Positions 1-8,396 of a DNA stretch of 64,000 bases are shown here, piece after piece. The stretch lies in NCBI GenBank assembly GCA_031292355.1, contig JARLHI010000003.1:310001-374000 (forward strand), given 5' to 3'. Within the stretch, counting starts at the first letter, position 1, and every line of letters starts with the position of its first letter. Source of the stretch: Candidatus Obscuribacterales bacterium. Lineage in GTDB: Bacteria > Cyanobacteriota > Vampirovibrionia > Obscuribacterales > Obscuribacteraceae. A model generated the notes under the pieces. That model was not told the origin of the DNA. It saw nothing but the letters and a program-made list of their open reading frames with translations, and made no database searches. Made by a program: the position numbers and the translations under genes.

Positions 1-56
1 ATCGCCATCACAACAAAGGTATAGGGGCGGTCCAGCGCTAATTTGACTATCCACAT
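1..56 (-). CDS. RND-family efflux transporter, N-terminal fragment (partial)
   Basis: Only the first 18 codons lie in the window; the gene runs off the left edge. The reading MWIVKLALDRPYTFVVMA is the characteristic start of inner-membrane RND pumps (AcrB/MexF/HAE1 type), where a short cytoplasmic stretch ending in RPY/RP leads into the first membrane helix. The ATG at 56 has an AAGGA Shine-Dalgarno 8 bases upstream. Family knowledge says such pumps export drugs or metals by proton antiport with an adaptor and an outer-membrane channel; the substrate cannot be told here. The upstream region (57-252) carries palindromes that look like operators. Confidence 0.7.
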   Translation of the reverse strand, partial: MWIVKLALDRPYTFVVMA

Positions 57-107
57 CGGTGCGGTCCTTTAAAACGTCCGTGACAATTGCGTCATCATTC
101 TTACAAG

Positions 108-191
108 GTGCGTCAGCACGCACAGGACATCGACTAAGATGACCTTGTTATTAACCGAACAGTTAATAAAGTTATATTAGACCGGTCGGTC
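108..191. promoter_or_regulatory. Palindrome-rich upstream region of the RND gene
   Basis: Three perfect inverted repeats lie between the divergent-looking edge of the RND gene and position 252: GTGCGT-CAGC-ACGCAC at 108-123, TTATTAAC-N6-GTTAATAA at 148-169, and GACCG-GT-CGGTC at 180-191. The last two resemble binding sites of TetR-type repressors, which commonly control RND pumps. That assignment is inference; no regulator gene is visible here. Confidence 0.45.
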
Positions 192-252
192 GAGATTCGT
201 CAAGTAGGTTCGAACAAATATTCAAAGATTCCTGTAATGGCTCACAGGAGCA

Positions 253-1191
253 CTAATCCTTTTCAATCTCGCACTCGACAAAGACGGACAAATGGTCTGA
301 ACCAAAGTCGCGACTGATTCGGCGTTCTGACGTGCGAATATTTTTGCTGGTCAAAATATGGTCGATGGGGAGAATTGGCGGTGCAACATTAGCTGGCCAT
401 GTCGGTTGAAAACCATGTCCGCTGTCAGTATCGTTCAAGTCACCGCTAGCAAGGAGCTTTTGAAATTTGTTTGTCCACGGAGCACAATTGAAATCTCCCA
501 GCACTATCCGATTATCGTTGCCTTGTGCTTCAACTGCGAGCTGCAAAAACTCCTTCTTTCGGACGTCACAACTGCCTTGATGAGGCGGCATGAGATGAAC
601 AAGTTCAATAAAAATAGTTTTGCCGCCCATCGATAATCCGGCCTGCAATCTTGGTCTACCATTTTCGCCCGGTGCCGCCAGATTTTGCTCCAGGGGAAGC
701 TTGCTAAATAGAGCTACGCCACCACCTTCCATATTGAACATCGAGAACTTATAGACTTCAAGCTTCTGTTGCAGTGTGCTGCGCCACGCTTCATTTACTT
801 CGACGAAGCCAATGACATCAGGGTTCCAAGCCTCGATCTGCTTAAAAATTGTTTTGTAATCTTTGTTGTGAATAGCGTCAAGATTGGCAGTCATGACTTT
901 CAACGGCTCATGCGCCTCACGCTTGTGTGAAAATTCAGGAGCAAAAAACAGCGGCACGATCTGCAGAGAATTGAGAATCAAGAGTGATGCCGAAGCTGTC
1001 AGCTGTATCCACTTTTTCTGAAGACCAAAAATGACAGCCAACACGAGTGAAGCAATTGCAAATATTAGTTTGCACTGACTAATGATGTCGCAGACTTGAT
1101 TGCGATTTTCAAATTGAGCCGCAACCGACAAAGCTGCTACCAGACACAGAACAGCAGTAACTGCATTTACTCTTGCTAACGGTTTATTCAT
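253..1191 (-). CDS. Endonuclease/exonuclease/phosphatase family protein with N-terminal membrane segments
   Basis: 312 residues. Two or three hydrophobic helices occupy residues 10-90. After them comes an EEP (DNase I-like) fold with the expected motifs: VMTANLD at about 98, VIGFVEVNE with the metal-binding glutamate at about 130, GDFNCAPW at about 232, and a terminal SDHLSV with the catalytic histidine at about 299. Proteins of this build sit in the membrane with the hydrolase domain outside or inside, and cleave phosphodiester bonds in nucleic acids or phospholipids. The sequence does not say which. Starts at ATG 1191; monocistronic as far as visible. Confidence 0.8.
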   Translation of the reverse strand: MNKPLARVNAVTAVLCLVAALSVAAQFENRNQVCDIISQCKLIFAIASLVLAVIFGLQKKWIQLTASASLLILNSLQIVPLFFAPEFSHKREAHEPLKVMTANLDAIHNKDYKTIFKQIEAWNPDVIGFVEVNEAWRSTLQQKLEVYKFSMFNMEGGGVALFSKLPLEQNLAAPGENGRPRLQAGLSMGGKTIFIELVHLMPPHQGSCDVRKKEFLQLAVEAQGNDNRIVLGDFNCAPWTNKFQKLLASGDLNDTDSGHGFQPTWPANVAPPILPIDHILTSKNIRTSERRISRDFGSDHLSVFVECEIEKD

Positions 1192-1197
1192 ACAGAC

Positions 1198-1310
1198 TAC
1201 TTGTGGAAATCAAGATTAAACTCACTCGATTGGTCCTGATCTCTTCGGCACCGGAAGCCGGCAATTGCTTGCCATACAATCACTTCAACAACCTGGGCGC
1301 GAATACCGTT
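1198..1310 (-). pseudogene. Decayed second copy of a GIRAQV module
   Basis: Read on the minus strand, this stretch encodes NGIRAQVVEVIVWQAIAG and then loses similarity before a TAG. It closely matches GIRAQVFEVIVRQAIAG inside the zinc-ribbon gene just upstream (1358-1963). The module has no start codon of its own and lies in a different frame from that gene's C-terminus. It therefore looks like a fragment of a duplicated paralog, or a tail cut off by a frameshift. Confidence 0.55.
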
Positions 1311-1357
1311 ATTCTTCAATTCGATACCTTCTGAAAATATGCTTCGAATCAGTGAAA

Positions 1358-1963
1358 CTAAATATGGTGTGGAGGATTTCCATCAGCCGGTTTGATTTCC
1401 TGCCTCGTTCTGTAATTTTCTCTTTCAAGATCTTGCTGTAACTGTGCCTCGGAACTAGCTCTATGAATTGCCTCTTCCTGGTCCCGGAATGTGTCCGCGA
1501 ATGCATCCAGCTCACTGAGGATTTTACTGAATTTCTCCTGCAAATCAGTATGGTCGGCACCAATCTCCTTGGTTAAGTTTAGGACCAACGCACGAACATC
1601 AAGAAGTCGCCGACTCGGTGCTGGTAGAGGCAAACCGATACTGCCCGCGCCTGCACTTGGGTGCGGTTTCTTCGGCACAGGGGCCGTAGGAGGCTCCTCG
1701 CTGCCGCCTTGCCTGCGTCTTACTTCCTCCTCGATTTCCTCTGGAGTAATCGAGTTGACTTGCATTGGTCCAACACATATTTGGCGCCATGGCGCACCAG
1801 CAATAGCTTGACGCACAATAACTTCAAAGACCTGAGCGCGAATTCCCGGTCCATAAGGAGCGGCCTTCGATTTCTTTGAAGCCTCCTGAGACGCCGCAAC
1901 ACCGCATATTGGACAAAAGCGCCAATCTGCTTGTAGATCGAGTTTGCAACTTTTACAGTTCAT
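1358..1963 (-). CDS. Zinc-ribbon protein of unknown function
   Basis: 201 residues. The N-terminus is a classic zinc ribbon with cysteines at 3, 6, 17 and 20 (CxxC-x10-CxxC). A conserved-looking block follows at about residues 37-75 (PGIRAQVFEVIVRQAIAGAP, then CVGPMQVNSITPEEIEEEV), then a Pro/Gly-rich linker. A charged C-terminal half (about 125-190) is predicted to be helical or coiled-coil. No membrane helix or catalytic motif is visible. The ATG sits directly downstream of a 12-base palindrome that contains the ribosome-binding AAGG. I do not recognise the family; the zinc ribbon suggests a protein or nucleic-acid binding role (inference). Confidence 0.65.
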   Translation of the reverse strand: MNCKSCKLDLQADWRFCPICGVAASQEASKKSKAAPYGPGIRAQVFEVIVRQAIAGAPWRQICVGPMQVNSITPEEIEEEVRRRQGGSEEPPTAPVPKKPHPSAGAGSIGLPLPAPSRRLLDVRALVLNLTKEIGADHTDLQEKFSKILSELDAFADTFRDQEEAIHRASSEAQLQQDLERENYRTRQEIKPADGNPPHHI

Positions 1964-1965
1964 CT

Positions 1966-1977
1966 GAAGGTACCTTC
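1966..1977. promoter_or_regulatory. 12-base perfect palindrome over the ribosome-binding site
   Basis: GAAGGTACCTTC is a perfect palindrome ending 2 bases before the ATG of the zinc-ribbon gene. It contains the AAGG that would serve as the Shine-Dalgarno, so it could be an operator or an RBS-masking element. It may also be coincidence. Confidence 0.3.
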
Positions 1978-2035
1978 TTGTTAGAAAATAGACTAAAAGT
2001 TCTCGGCTCCAAGTACTGATTGTAGCGCCTGCATG

Positions 2036-2533
2036 TTACTCAGGTATGAATTCACGCCAATCAATAGTTCTAGTGACTCTCATCCATTTCACTCCAGGAA
2101 GCAATCTTGTTTCAGCCTGTTCATAACGTGATGGCATTTCTATAGCACTGCCTCCGCTCTCAAACAGCTTGATGCTCTTGCGACCATCTACTCTCTGCTC
2201 ACTTATTAGCTGATCACTAGTACCTCTGAGCAAAAAGTTCAGCAAACTGAGAAAAAATAAAAAAGAAAACAAGAGCAACCCAAGAGCTCGCTTGTCGGTC
2301 GTTTGCGATGTATTGGACTTAGCAGTAAGCAACCACAGAAACGGCAAGACCGCTACAGACAGGTCCACCCAAGCTTTCAGCTTTTCACTTTCGAAATCAA
2401 TTCCACCAAAGCCATATCGACAGCTAAACCAATTCAAAATACACATGATGTAGATTAGGATCGCAGCGGTGCCAACTTTTTCGTCGAACGAAAGCTGCTG
2501 CCACCGCGACAAAGGCTTTATCGACAGTGTCAT
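2036..2533 (-). CDS. Small membrane protein of unknown function
   Basis: 165 residues with three hydrophobic segments at about 22-45, 52-72 and 82-104. A soluble C-terminal tail contains no motif I recognise. Its ATG overlaps the stop codon of the upstream nitronate-monooxygenase-like gene by four bases (ATGA), so it is translationally coupled to it and belongs to the SDR / flavoprotein operon. Function unknown. Confidence 0.6.
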   Translation of the reverse strand: MTLSIKPLSRWQQLSFDEKVGTAAILIYIMCILNWFSCRYGFGGIDFESEKLKAWVDLSVAVLPFLWLLTAKSNTSQTTDKRALGLLLFSFLFFLSLLNFLLRGTSDQLISEQRVDGRKSIKLFESGGSAIEMPSRYEQAETRLLPGVKWMRVTRTIDWREFIPE

Positions 2534-3657
2534 AAAGTGCGATTCTCGTAAATCTTGTTTGTGTCCTGCACGAGCGCCGCAAAAAGTTCATCAGTTTTAT
2601 GGTGGCGGCTCAATCGAGCGGCTTGACCAGCCCAAAGACCTACTAAATCTAAGCGCCCTTGCGCAAGTGCTGCTGCTCGCAGTGGAGCGATTATCCAATT
2701 GTGCGCCGGATATGGTGCAAACTCTTTTTCGTGTCGCTTCATCTCACTGGCAAATTTATTGTGCACTCCCCGCGCAAGTCGTCCAGTGAAAGCTCTGGTC
2801 AAGACAGTGGTTCGAGCATTCTCTTTGAATAACAACTGCCGATGAGCATCTGTGGCGCCAGACTCGTCGCAGGCGAGAAACGCTGTACCGATTTGTGCGG
2901 CGTCAGCGCCAAGTGTCAAGGCTGCTGCGATACCACGACCATCAGCAATCCCGCCAGCTGCAACGACTGGAACTTTTACTGCATCGGCAATCTGAGGTAC
3001 CAGCGCAAACGTTCCAATTTGAGATTCTTCTTCCGATCGTAGAAAAGCAGAATGATGTCCACCGGCTTCAAAGCCGGAAGCGACTACGATGTCTACTCCA
3101 GCTTCCTCGAGAAGCTTTGCTTCATCCACAGTTGAGGCGGCTCCAGCAGTAAGGATACCCTCACTCCGACATCTGCGCAGAATTTCATCAGAGGGAACAC
3201 CAAAGACAAAACTAAAAACTGCTGGCTTTGCTTCAATCAAAGCATCAACTTGTTCCTCAAAATTTCTTGGGGCATATGGCGTGCTATCAGCAAACACAGC
3301 AGGTTCAACACCTAACTCGCGATAATATGGTGTCAACAATTCAATCAGTGGTCGATGCTTACTTGCATCAAGCCTCTCGCCGCCCTCATCGAATGTTGAA
3401 ACCCAGAGATTGATGTTGAACGGTTTGTCCGTCAGTGCTCGAATTTCTGATATTACGCTAGTGAGTTCTTCAGGAGATAGATCGTTTCCTCCGTATCCTC
3501 CTAAGCCACCGGCATTTGACACTGTGGCAGCTAGCAAAGGTGTTGAACCACCGCGCCCAAAAGGACCTTGAAAGATCGGATATTGAATCTTTAGTAGTTC
3601 AGTAATTCTCGTTTTAGCCCAATTGTTCTTACCATCTACCGGCATGTGCGCCCCCAT
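2530..3657 (-). CDS. Nitronate monooxygenase / 2-nitropropane dioxygenase-like FMN protein
   Basis: 375 residues from ATG 3657. A TIM-barrel FMN fold is visible: FQGPFGRGGSTPLLAATVSNAGGLGG near the N-terminus, ASGFEAGGHHS in the middle, then VPVVAAGGIADGRGIAAALTLGADAAQIGTAF, the phosphate-binding region of the NMO/2-NPD family. Such enzymes oxidise alkyl nitronates such as propionate-3-nitronate, or act as enoyl reductases. The N-terminus overlaps the end of the SDR gene by about 29 bases; ATG 3645 is an alternative start that still overlaps. Middle gene of a three-gene operon. Confidence 0.82.
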   Translation of the reverse strand: MGAHMPVDGKNNWAKTRITELLKIQYPIFQGPFGRGGSTPLLAATVSNAGGLGGYGGNDLSPEELTSVISEIRALTDKPFNINLWVSTFDEGGERLDASKHRPLIELLTPYYRELGVEPAVFADSTPYAPRNFEEQVDALIEAKPAVFSFVFGVPSDEILRRCRSEGILTAGAASTVDEAKLLEEAGVDIVVASGFEAGGHHSAFLRSEEESQIGTFALVPQIADAVKVPVVAAGGIADGRGIAAALTLGADAAQIGTAFLACDESGATDAHRQLLFKENARTTVLTRAFTGRLARGVHNKFASEMKRHEKEFAPYPAHNWIIAPLRAAALAQGRLDLVGLWAGQAARLSRHHKTDELFAALVQDTNKIYENRTL

Positions 3658-4357
3658 CAACTCGTAGGTTTTCGCCGGTGACGAAGCTCGCCGATGTCAA
3701 ATAAAGTACTGCATCGACAATATCTGAGATTTCAGCAAGGCGCTGAATTGGGTGCAACTTTTTGAGGGTTTCGTGATCCTCACTCGCATGCATCGGGGTA
3801 TTCACCGTCCCTGGTGACACAGTATTTATTCGAATACCCTGGGCGGCATATTCGATGGCAAGTTCTCGGCTGACCGCTGACATCGTAGACTTGGTCAATA
3901 CAGGCAAGCTAGCCGGAACTCCAAGAACCGGTTGATCTACCAGAGTGGTTGAAATATTGACAATGTGCCCAGATTTCTGCCGTTGCATTGCCGGTATAAC
4001 TTGCTGAGACATATAAAAAAAGCTTGCCACATTAGTGCTCACCATTAACGCAAAATCTTCTTCTGTGTAATCGGTAAAAAGCTTCGACATAAACATCCCG
4101 GCATTATTTACTAATAAATCAATCCTGCCGAAGTGTTTCATTGCTGCATTTGCAACAGCAACGGCCGTGGTCTTTTTCCCGATATCGCCATCGACCAGAA
4201 CAAGGTTCGGTGAAGCCGCAAGGTTTTTAGATTTAGTAGCAGTCCGTGATGTCGCAATTACGGCATAATCTCTTGCCAACAATGCCTGGACAAGACCCAG
4301 CCCGATACCGCTGGAAGCACCGGTCACAATCGCCACTGACTTTTGGGAATTAGACAT
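3629..4357 (-). CDS. SDR family oxidoreductase (atypical active site)
   Basis: 242 residues from ATG 4357, chosen because AGAGGTAGAG precedes it and because TGASSGIG then falls near residue 12. This Rossmann-fold dehydrogenase has TGASSGIG, the NNAG motif at about 88 and a VSPGTVNTPM segment. The usual YxxxK catalytic motif is not intact: the lysine is present in VLTKS, but the tyrosine position is proline. The surrounding LVDQPVLGVPASL is typical of a known SDR subfamily with this change. First gene of the operon with the nitronate-monooxygenase-like gene. Substrate unknown. Confidence 0.8.
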   Translation of the reverse strand: MSNSQKSVAIVTGASSGIGLGLVQALLARDYAVIATSRTATKSKNLAASPNLVLVDGDIGKKTTAVAVANAAMKHFGRIDLLVNNAGMFMSKLFTDYTEEDFALMVSTNVASFFYMSQQVIPAMQRQKSGHIVNISTTLVDQPVLGVPASLPVLTKSTMSAVSRELAIEYAAQGIRINTVSPGTVNTPMHASEDHETLKKLHPIQRLAEISDIVDAVLYLTSASFVTGENLRVDGGAHAGRW

Positions 4358-4649
4358 CTCTACCTCTGCCCTGAAACATGCCCGCAATAAAAAGTGATCA
4401 AGTTGGCCGTCTAGTATAGTCTGTTTTATGCTACGAATAAATGCACGCCTGGAGAGCCAAATCTGTGGTGCATTGCTTCTGCATCTTCAGGCATTCAGAC
4501 CATTCAACCTTGCACATTCGATCAGTGCATTGGCAGTCCTTCTGCCCTACAACGCGTGCTAAACTGCACAAAAGCTTTTTATATTCTCAAGTTGTTCAAC
4601 GGCGTTTATCAGTTCAAAGCTAAACCAAATCAACCAGGCGGGTTTGTCG

Positions 4650-6674
4650 ATGAAATGGACTCTCACTAAAACTGTTTCTGTTCCACTCGCAGCAACCTTG
4701 CTAATTTCAGGAGCGATATCTTTTGTCATAACCCCATCAGCATCACGGTCCGAAGAAGCAGCAGCTGAAAGTCGAGCGAACCTCATTCATGAGACTGCAA
4801 CGCAAGCGTATGAACAAAAACGGCAGGATGCGCTAAACAAAGCAAAGCGCGAATTAGACGAAGTTGCAGCGAACAAAGAAACAGAACCGAGGAGATATTT
4901 TCCAGCGCTGATAAAGATGTTTCATGCATCGGTAGCAGCCAATGTTCCACAAAATGAACAAGAATTTGAGATGGAAAAGTCCGACAAATATTATCGCGAG
5001 GCTGTTGAGTTTTACTCCAAACATTCTCTCGTTCTTGATAGCGACGCCTCCAACCCACAGCAATTGCAAAACCTGTGGTCTATGAGTAGGCAAGTATCTG
5101 CAAAGACATTTTCTGAGCTATTCGATAAGCTTTGCAAGCTCAATGATTCTAAATGCGAAGGAGAGCGATACTCCGACAGACCTATGTTCGAAGCGTTGCA
5201 ACGCTCACGGCGTGCGGTTCGTCAAAGTGACGTCAGGCAATTATTGCAAAGAGCAATTGACGTACGAAAAGCGGACCTCGGAGCAACTTCCGCAAAACTA
5301 GCACCACTTTATATTTACATGTCCATTTGCTGTGAACACTTGGACGATTCAGCTGCTGCTGAAAGCTTTCGACTTAACGCTTGTACACTTACAGCCAAAC
5401 CAGAGTTACAAATAAACGAGTGGTTGCAGATGTCCGAGCTTTATGGGCGAATGCATAAAGCAAATAAGCAAGAAAGTGCTTGGCGAAAAGCGCTAGCCAT
5501 CGCCAAGCAAAACAATACAACCCTCTATTCAAGAGCATGGACGCCTTTGATAGAAGAGCTGCAAGACAGACATGCGCCAGGCGCGGAGGAAATCATAACT
5601 GCGATTCTGGCCAATCCAGATCGCAACGGCTTATCTGATCTCGACGAATTTTTAGGTAAGCAAGTAGACAATCTCGAAAAACAGCGTGAATACCAACGCG
5701 CTGCGGTGCTGATTAAGAAGAGGCTCGCCGCACCAAAAGCGGAAATTTCCTCACGCATGAAATCTTCTGATTGGCAAATCCGCTTATCCCAGGTCTATTT
5801 AGAGCAAGGCAACGACAAGGAATCGCAATCGGTTTTTGAGTCAGTACTTGCTTCTCTCACCCAACAAGGCATTCCAACTGACGAAGTACAAAGAGACCGA
5901 GCACTGCTCCTCAATCGTTTAGGCAAACACGTCGAAGCCCGCCAATTAGACCGGCAGGTGCCAAAGTTGACAGGAAAGATCATTCTTGCCGCTCCCATGA
6001 TGGTCAAACAGTCAATTCGATTCGGGCACAATAACATTTTCAATAGTTTTGATTCTAACTACCCGACCTATCCGGTTGCTATGCGTTTATCGGACAGGAC
6101 TGCACCGGGCAAGCCTTTGATCATTTGCCAAGGTTCAGTTACGCGTGCCGGCAACTTGTCCATTGCTGGAACTATGGCATGCCAGCAGTCAGATTCTGAA
6201 GGTATGCGAGGGAATATGATTGTGCCCGTACCAGCCGGAATTCAAATAAATGATGCGCTTAAACCGCCACTAGAAGCAATGCGACTAGAGTCAAAGTCTC
6301 CCACTGCATTACAAAACACCACTGGTGGTGACTATATTGCCACCGCAATTCCCTCGAATCCGCTCTTCTTGTCAAAAAATATTCAGAAGCCGGTGAGGAT
6401 TTTCATTCAAGACAATGAAGATACCAAGGATTTGATCATTCCGTTTCTGCCAACTCGAGACATCTCGCATCAGCAATTGCAGATTTGGTACAACGGTAAT
6501 AAGACGATACGAGTGCGCGATTTTTCCGGACTTCTTTACGCACCGCACGCGAAGGTGATATTTGATTTTAACGGCTCATTTCGTGGTGCACTGGTTGCAA
6601 GCCAGGTAATTTTGGAAGGAAACAATAACATCGAATTAGATCGCAGTAGTGTTGGTTATGAGATAGGGAAATGA
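4650..6674 (+). CDS. Large exported TPR-like protein with a DUF7305-type C-terminus
   Basis: 674 residues from ATG 4650 (a TTG two codons upstream is possible). Signal peptide at residues 1-30, then a long helical, repeat-rich region (about 40-430) with TPR-like spacing, for example the DLGATSAKLAPLYIYMSI and EYQRAAVLIKKRL segments. The last 230 residues are beta-rich and end in FSGLLYAPHAKVIFDFNGSF and RGALVASQVILEGNNNIELD. That ending resembles the domain found at the C-terminus of PilX-like and other surface proteins (DUF7305); I judge this by eye. Likely a periplasmic or surface protein. Monocistronic. Confidence 0.7.
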   Translation: MKWTLTKTVSVPLAATLLISGAISFVITPSASRSEEAAAESRANLIHETATQAYEQKRQDALNKAKRELDEVAANKETEPRRYFPALIKMFHASVAANVPQNEQEFEMEKSDKYYREAVEFYSKHSLVLDSDASNPQQLQNLWSMSRQVSAKTFSELFDKLCKLNDSKCEGERYSDRPMFEALQRSRRAVRQSDVRQLLQRAIDVRKADLGATSAKLAPLYIYMSICCEHLDDSAAAESFRLNACTLTAKPELQINEWLQMSELYGRMHKANKQESAWRKALAIAKQNNTTLYSRAWTPLIEELQDRHAPGAEEIITAILANPDRNGLSDLDEFLGKQVDNLEKQREYQRAAVLIKKRLAAPKAEISSRMKSSDWQIRLSQVYLEQGNDKESQSVFESVLASLTQQGIPTDEVQRDRALLLNRLGKHVEARQLDRQVPKLTGKIILAAPMMVKQSIRFGHNNIFNSFDSNYPTYPVAMRLSDRTAPGKPLIICQGSVTRAGNLSIAGTMACQQSDSEGMRGNMIVPVPAGIQINDALKPPLEAMRLESKSPTALQNTTGGDYIATAIPSNPLFLSKNIQKPVRIFIQDNEDTKDLIIPFLPTRDISHQQLQIWYNGNKTIRVRDFSGLLYAPHAKVIFDFNGSFRGALVASQVILEGNNNIELDRSSVGYEIGK

Positions 6675-6982
6675 TCTGTCACGAAAGAACCTTCTGATTT
6701 AGATTCAACAAAGTCAACAAGGTTCTGGGAAATCACTTCTAAAGATTCACTGAAATCTCAAAGTAACTAAACCACCTCCAAGTTATGGATGTGAGATCCA
6801 TAAAATCCTGACTTCGGGGTCGGAGTGCTCTCACATCAGCAGCTAGACGCAAAGCTTGACGGAATACAGAAAAATGAACAATCACAATGTTGCGTAATGT
6901 CCACACTGGCGACGAAATATCATAATTGACAGCAACTTATCACCAGTGCAATATGGATGCGAGTCGAATCAGGAGTTATGAG
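6675..6982. other. Intergenic region with a possible structured RNA element
   Basis: No convincing gene. At 6791-6834 there is a nested hairpin. The outer arms are GTGAGA (6791-6796) and TCTCAC (6829-6834). The inner stem is CTGAC (6808-6812) with GTCGG (6819-6823) around a TTCGGG loop. An overlapping inverted repeat, ATGGAT-GTGAG-ATCCAT, begins at 6785. It lies about 150 bases before the next gene and could be a 5' leader structure. Confidence 0.35.
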
Positions 6983-7312
6983 ATGGGCGAAGACATCAAC
7001 TATCGCATGTGCAAGGCCGAGGCGACCACGGACAATGAACTCAGAAAACAGGTAGCTGAAACCCTAATCAATGAGTTTCTAATCGATCGTAGCGGCAGGC
7101 CCGTTAACAAAACTGCCTATGACAAAAACCCAAAGGGATTCACCCGAGACGATGTTGATTACACCGCACGATCGTTTTACGGAACATTCCAGCTCGAAGC
7201 CGTAGCTCACTGCGCCAACGATGTGAGAATGGACGCAACCCAGGTGCATTACATGTACGATGCCTCAGGACATTTTGTGTACGTGGCGACGTCTGAGAAT
7301 AGTAGCCGATAG
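6983..7312 (+). CDS. Hypothetical small protein
   Basis: 109 residues from ATG 6983, chosen because AGGAG lies 7 bases upstream; an ATG at 6953 has no such site. No signal peptide, membrane helix or recognised domain. The sequence is mixed alpha/beta with two central cysteines and a YDASGHFVYVATSE tail, so it is probably a small soluble protein. Monocistronic. Confidence 0.5.
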   Translation: MGEDINYRMCKAEATTDNELRKQVAETLINEFLIDRSGRPVNKTAYDKNPKGFTRDDVDYTARSFYGTFQLEAVAHCANDVRMDATQVHYMYDASGHFVYVATSENSSR

Positions 7313-7380
7313 GTATTACACCTTTGCGGACACGAATTTTTTAGCACCACTAATAGTGCCTCAAGCAACAATTGCTGTAT

Positions 7381-8235
7381 CTATCGGAAGATGAGCACAC
7401 TCGTGCTAGCCTGTCTAATGACACCGGTTGTGGTGCTACCGAGTACATTTTCCTCCGGTGTTCGGTAACCATATGCGCCCAGTATCAGTAGAGCGTCGGA
7501 AGATGTAACGTACCTTAAAATAGTTTTGGTCGTGGAGCCTTGCAGAATTGAGAACACCGCTTGTCCGTTCATCTCTCGCAGCACACCGCTACCTTGTTCG
7601 ACAGTGAGATGGGCTGCGGCCATGTGTTCCTTTGATTCGGATTGCGCTACGACTACCGCCTTTAGTGGCTTCTTTGTCTTTATTGCCAAGGACTCTGCAA
7701 GAAGTAAAGCTCCGCGTGACGACTCGCTTCCGTCAAACGCTACCGCAATTTCTTTTACATCTACGATTGGTTTAGTCGCGACCAAGACTGACTTCTTTGA
7801 CAGAACAGCAACCCTTTCTGCAACAGAGCCTATCATGGTGTTAGCCAAAGTCCCCTCAGCCCTTTTGCCGTGGTGTCCAACGATTACGAGATCGTGAGCC
7901 GCCGAGCGCTCAAGAATTTGCTCTAATATCCATCCGACATCAAGAAACGTCTCGACCTCGACTTTGTCTTTCGCCTCTCTTTTAACAAGATCGAGAATAG
8001 TTTTGCCAATCATTTTCAATGCCACGAGAGCTTTATCTGAGGCATCAATAGTGGCGGCAAATCCAAGGCTTGCTGCAAACTCAGGCGCGATGATCATATC
8101 GAGCAGGCGTGGATCAATAATATGTTGTGCTGTAACACTTCCATCCAAGTGTTCCGCCAGCCAAAATGCGTAGTCGATTGCAAGTTGGCTATAAGTGGAT
8201 CCGTCGACCGGAACGAGTATTTTTGTTAAAAGCAT
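7381..8235 (-). CDS. Universal stress protein, tandem UspA domains
   Basis: 284 residues from ATG 8235 (GGGGAT precedes it; an upstream in-frame start is unlikely because MLLTKILVPVDGS is the normal start of the fold). The first Usp domain covers about 1-145 and carries VGHHGKRAEGTLANTMIGSVAERV, an ATP-binding glycine-rich loop. The second covers about 150-284 and ends in LGAYGYRTPEENVLGSTTTGVIR. Tandem UspA proteins bind ATP and help survival in stress or growth arrest. The neighbouring phosphoribosyltransferase gene points the same way. Confidence 0.9.
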   Translation of the reverse strand: MLLTKILVPVDGSTYSQLAIDYAFWLAEHLDGSVTAQHIIDPRLLDMIIAPEFAASLGFAATIDASDKALVALKMIGKTILDLVKREAKDKVEVETFLDVGWILEQILERSAAHDLVIVGHHGKRAEGTLANTMIGSVAERVAVLSKKSVLVATKPIVDVKEIAVAFDGSESSRGALLLAESLAIKTKKPLKAVVVAQSESKEHMAAAHLTVEQGSGVLREMNGQAVFSILQGSTTKTILRYVTSSDALLILGAYGYRTPEENVLGSTTTGVIRQASTSVLIFR

Positions 8236-8396
8236 TAGTGCAATCCCCACAGTTGTTTCATTGTTGACTGTAATCGGCCAGGCAGGCGGTCATCTATTCA
8301 AGCTCACGGATCATCTAACACAGTTTAAGACCAAGCATCCTCCGGATAGCTCACAAATGTCCCGGTCGCACGCCCCCCAGTGATCGCTTCACTGCT

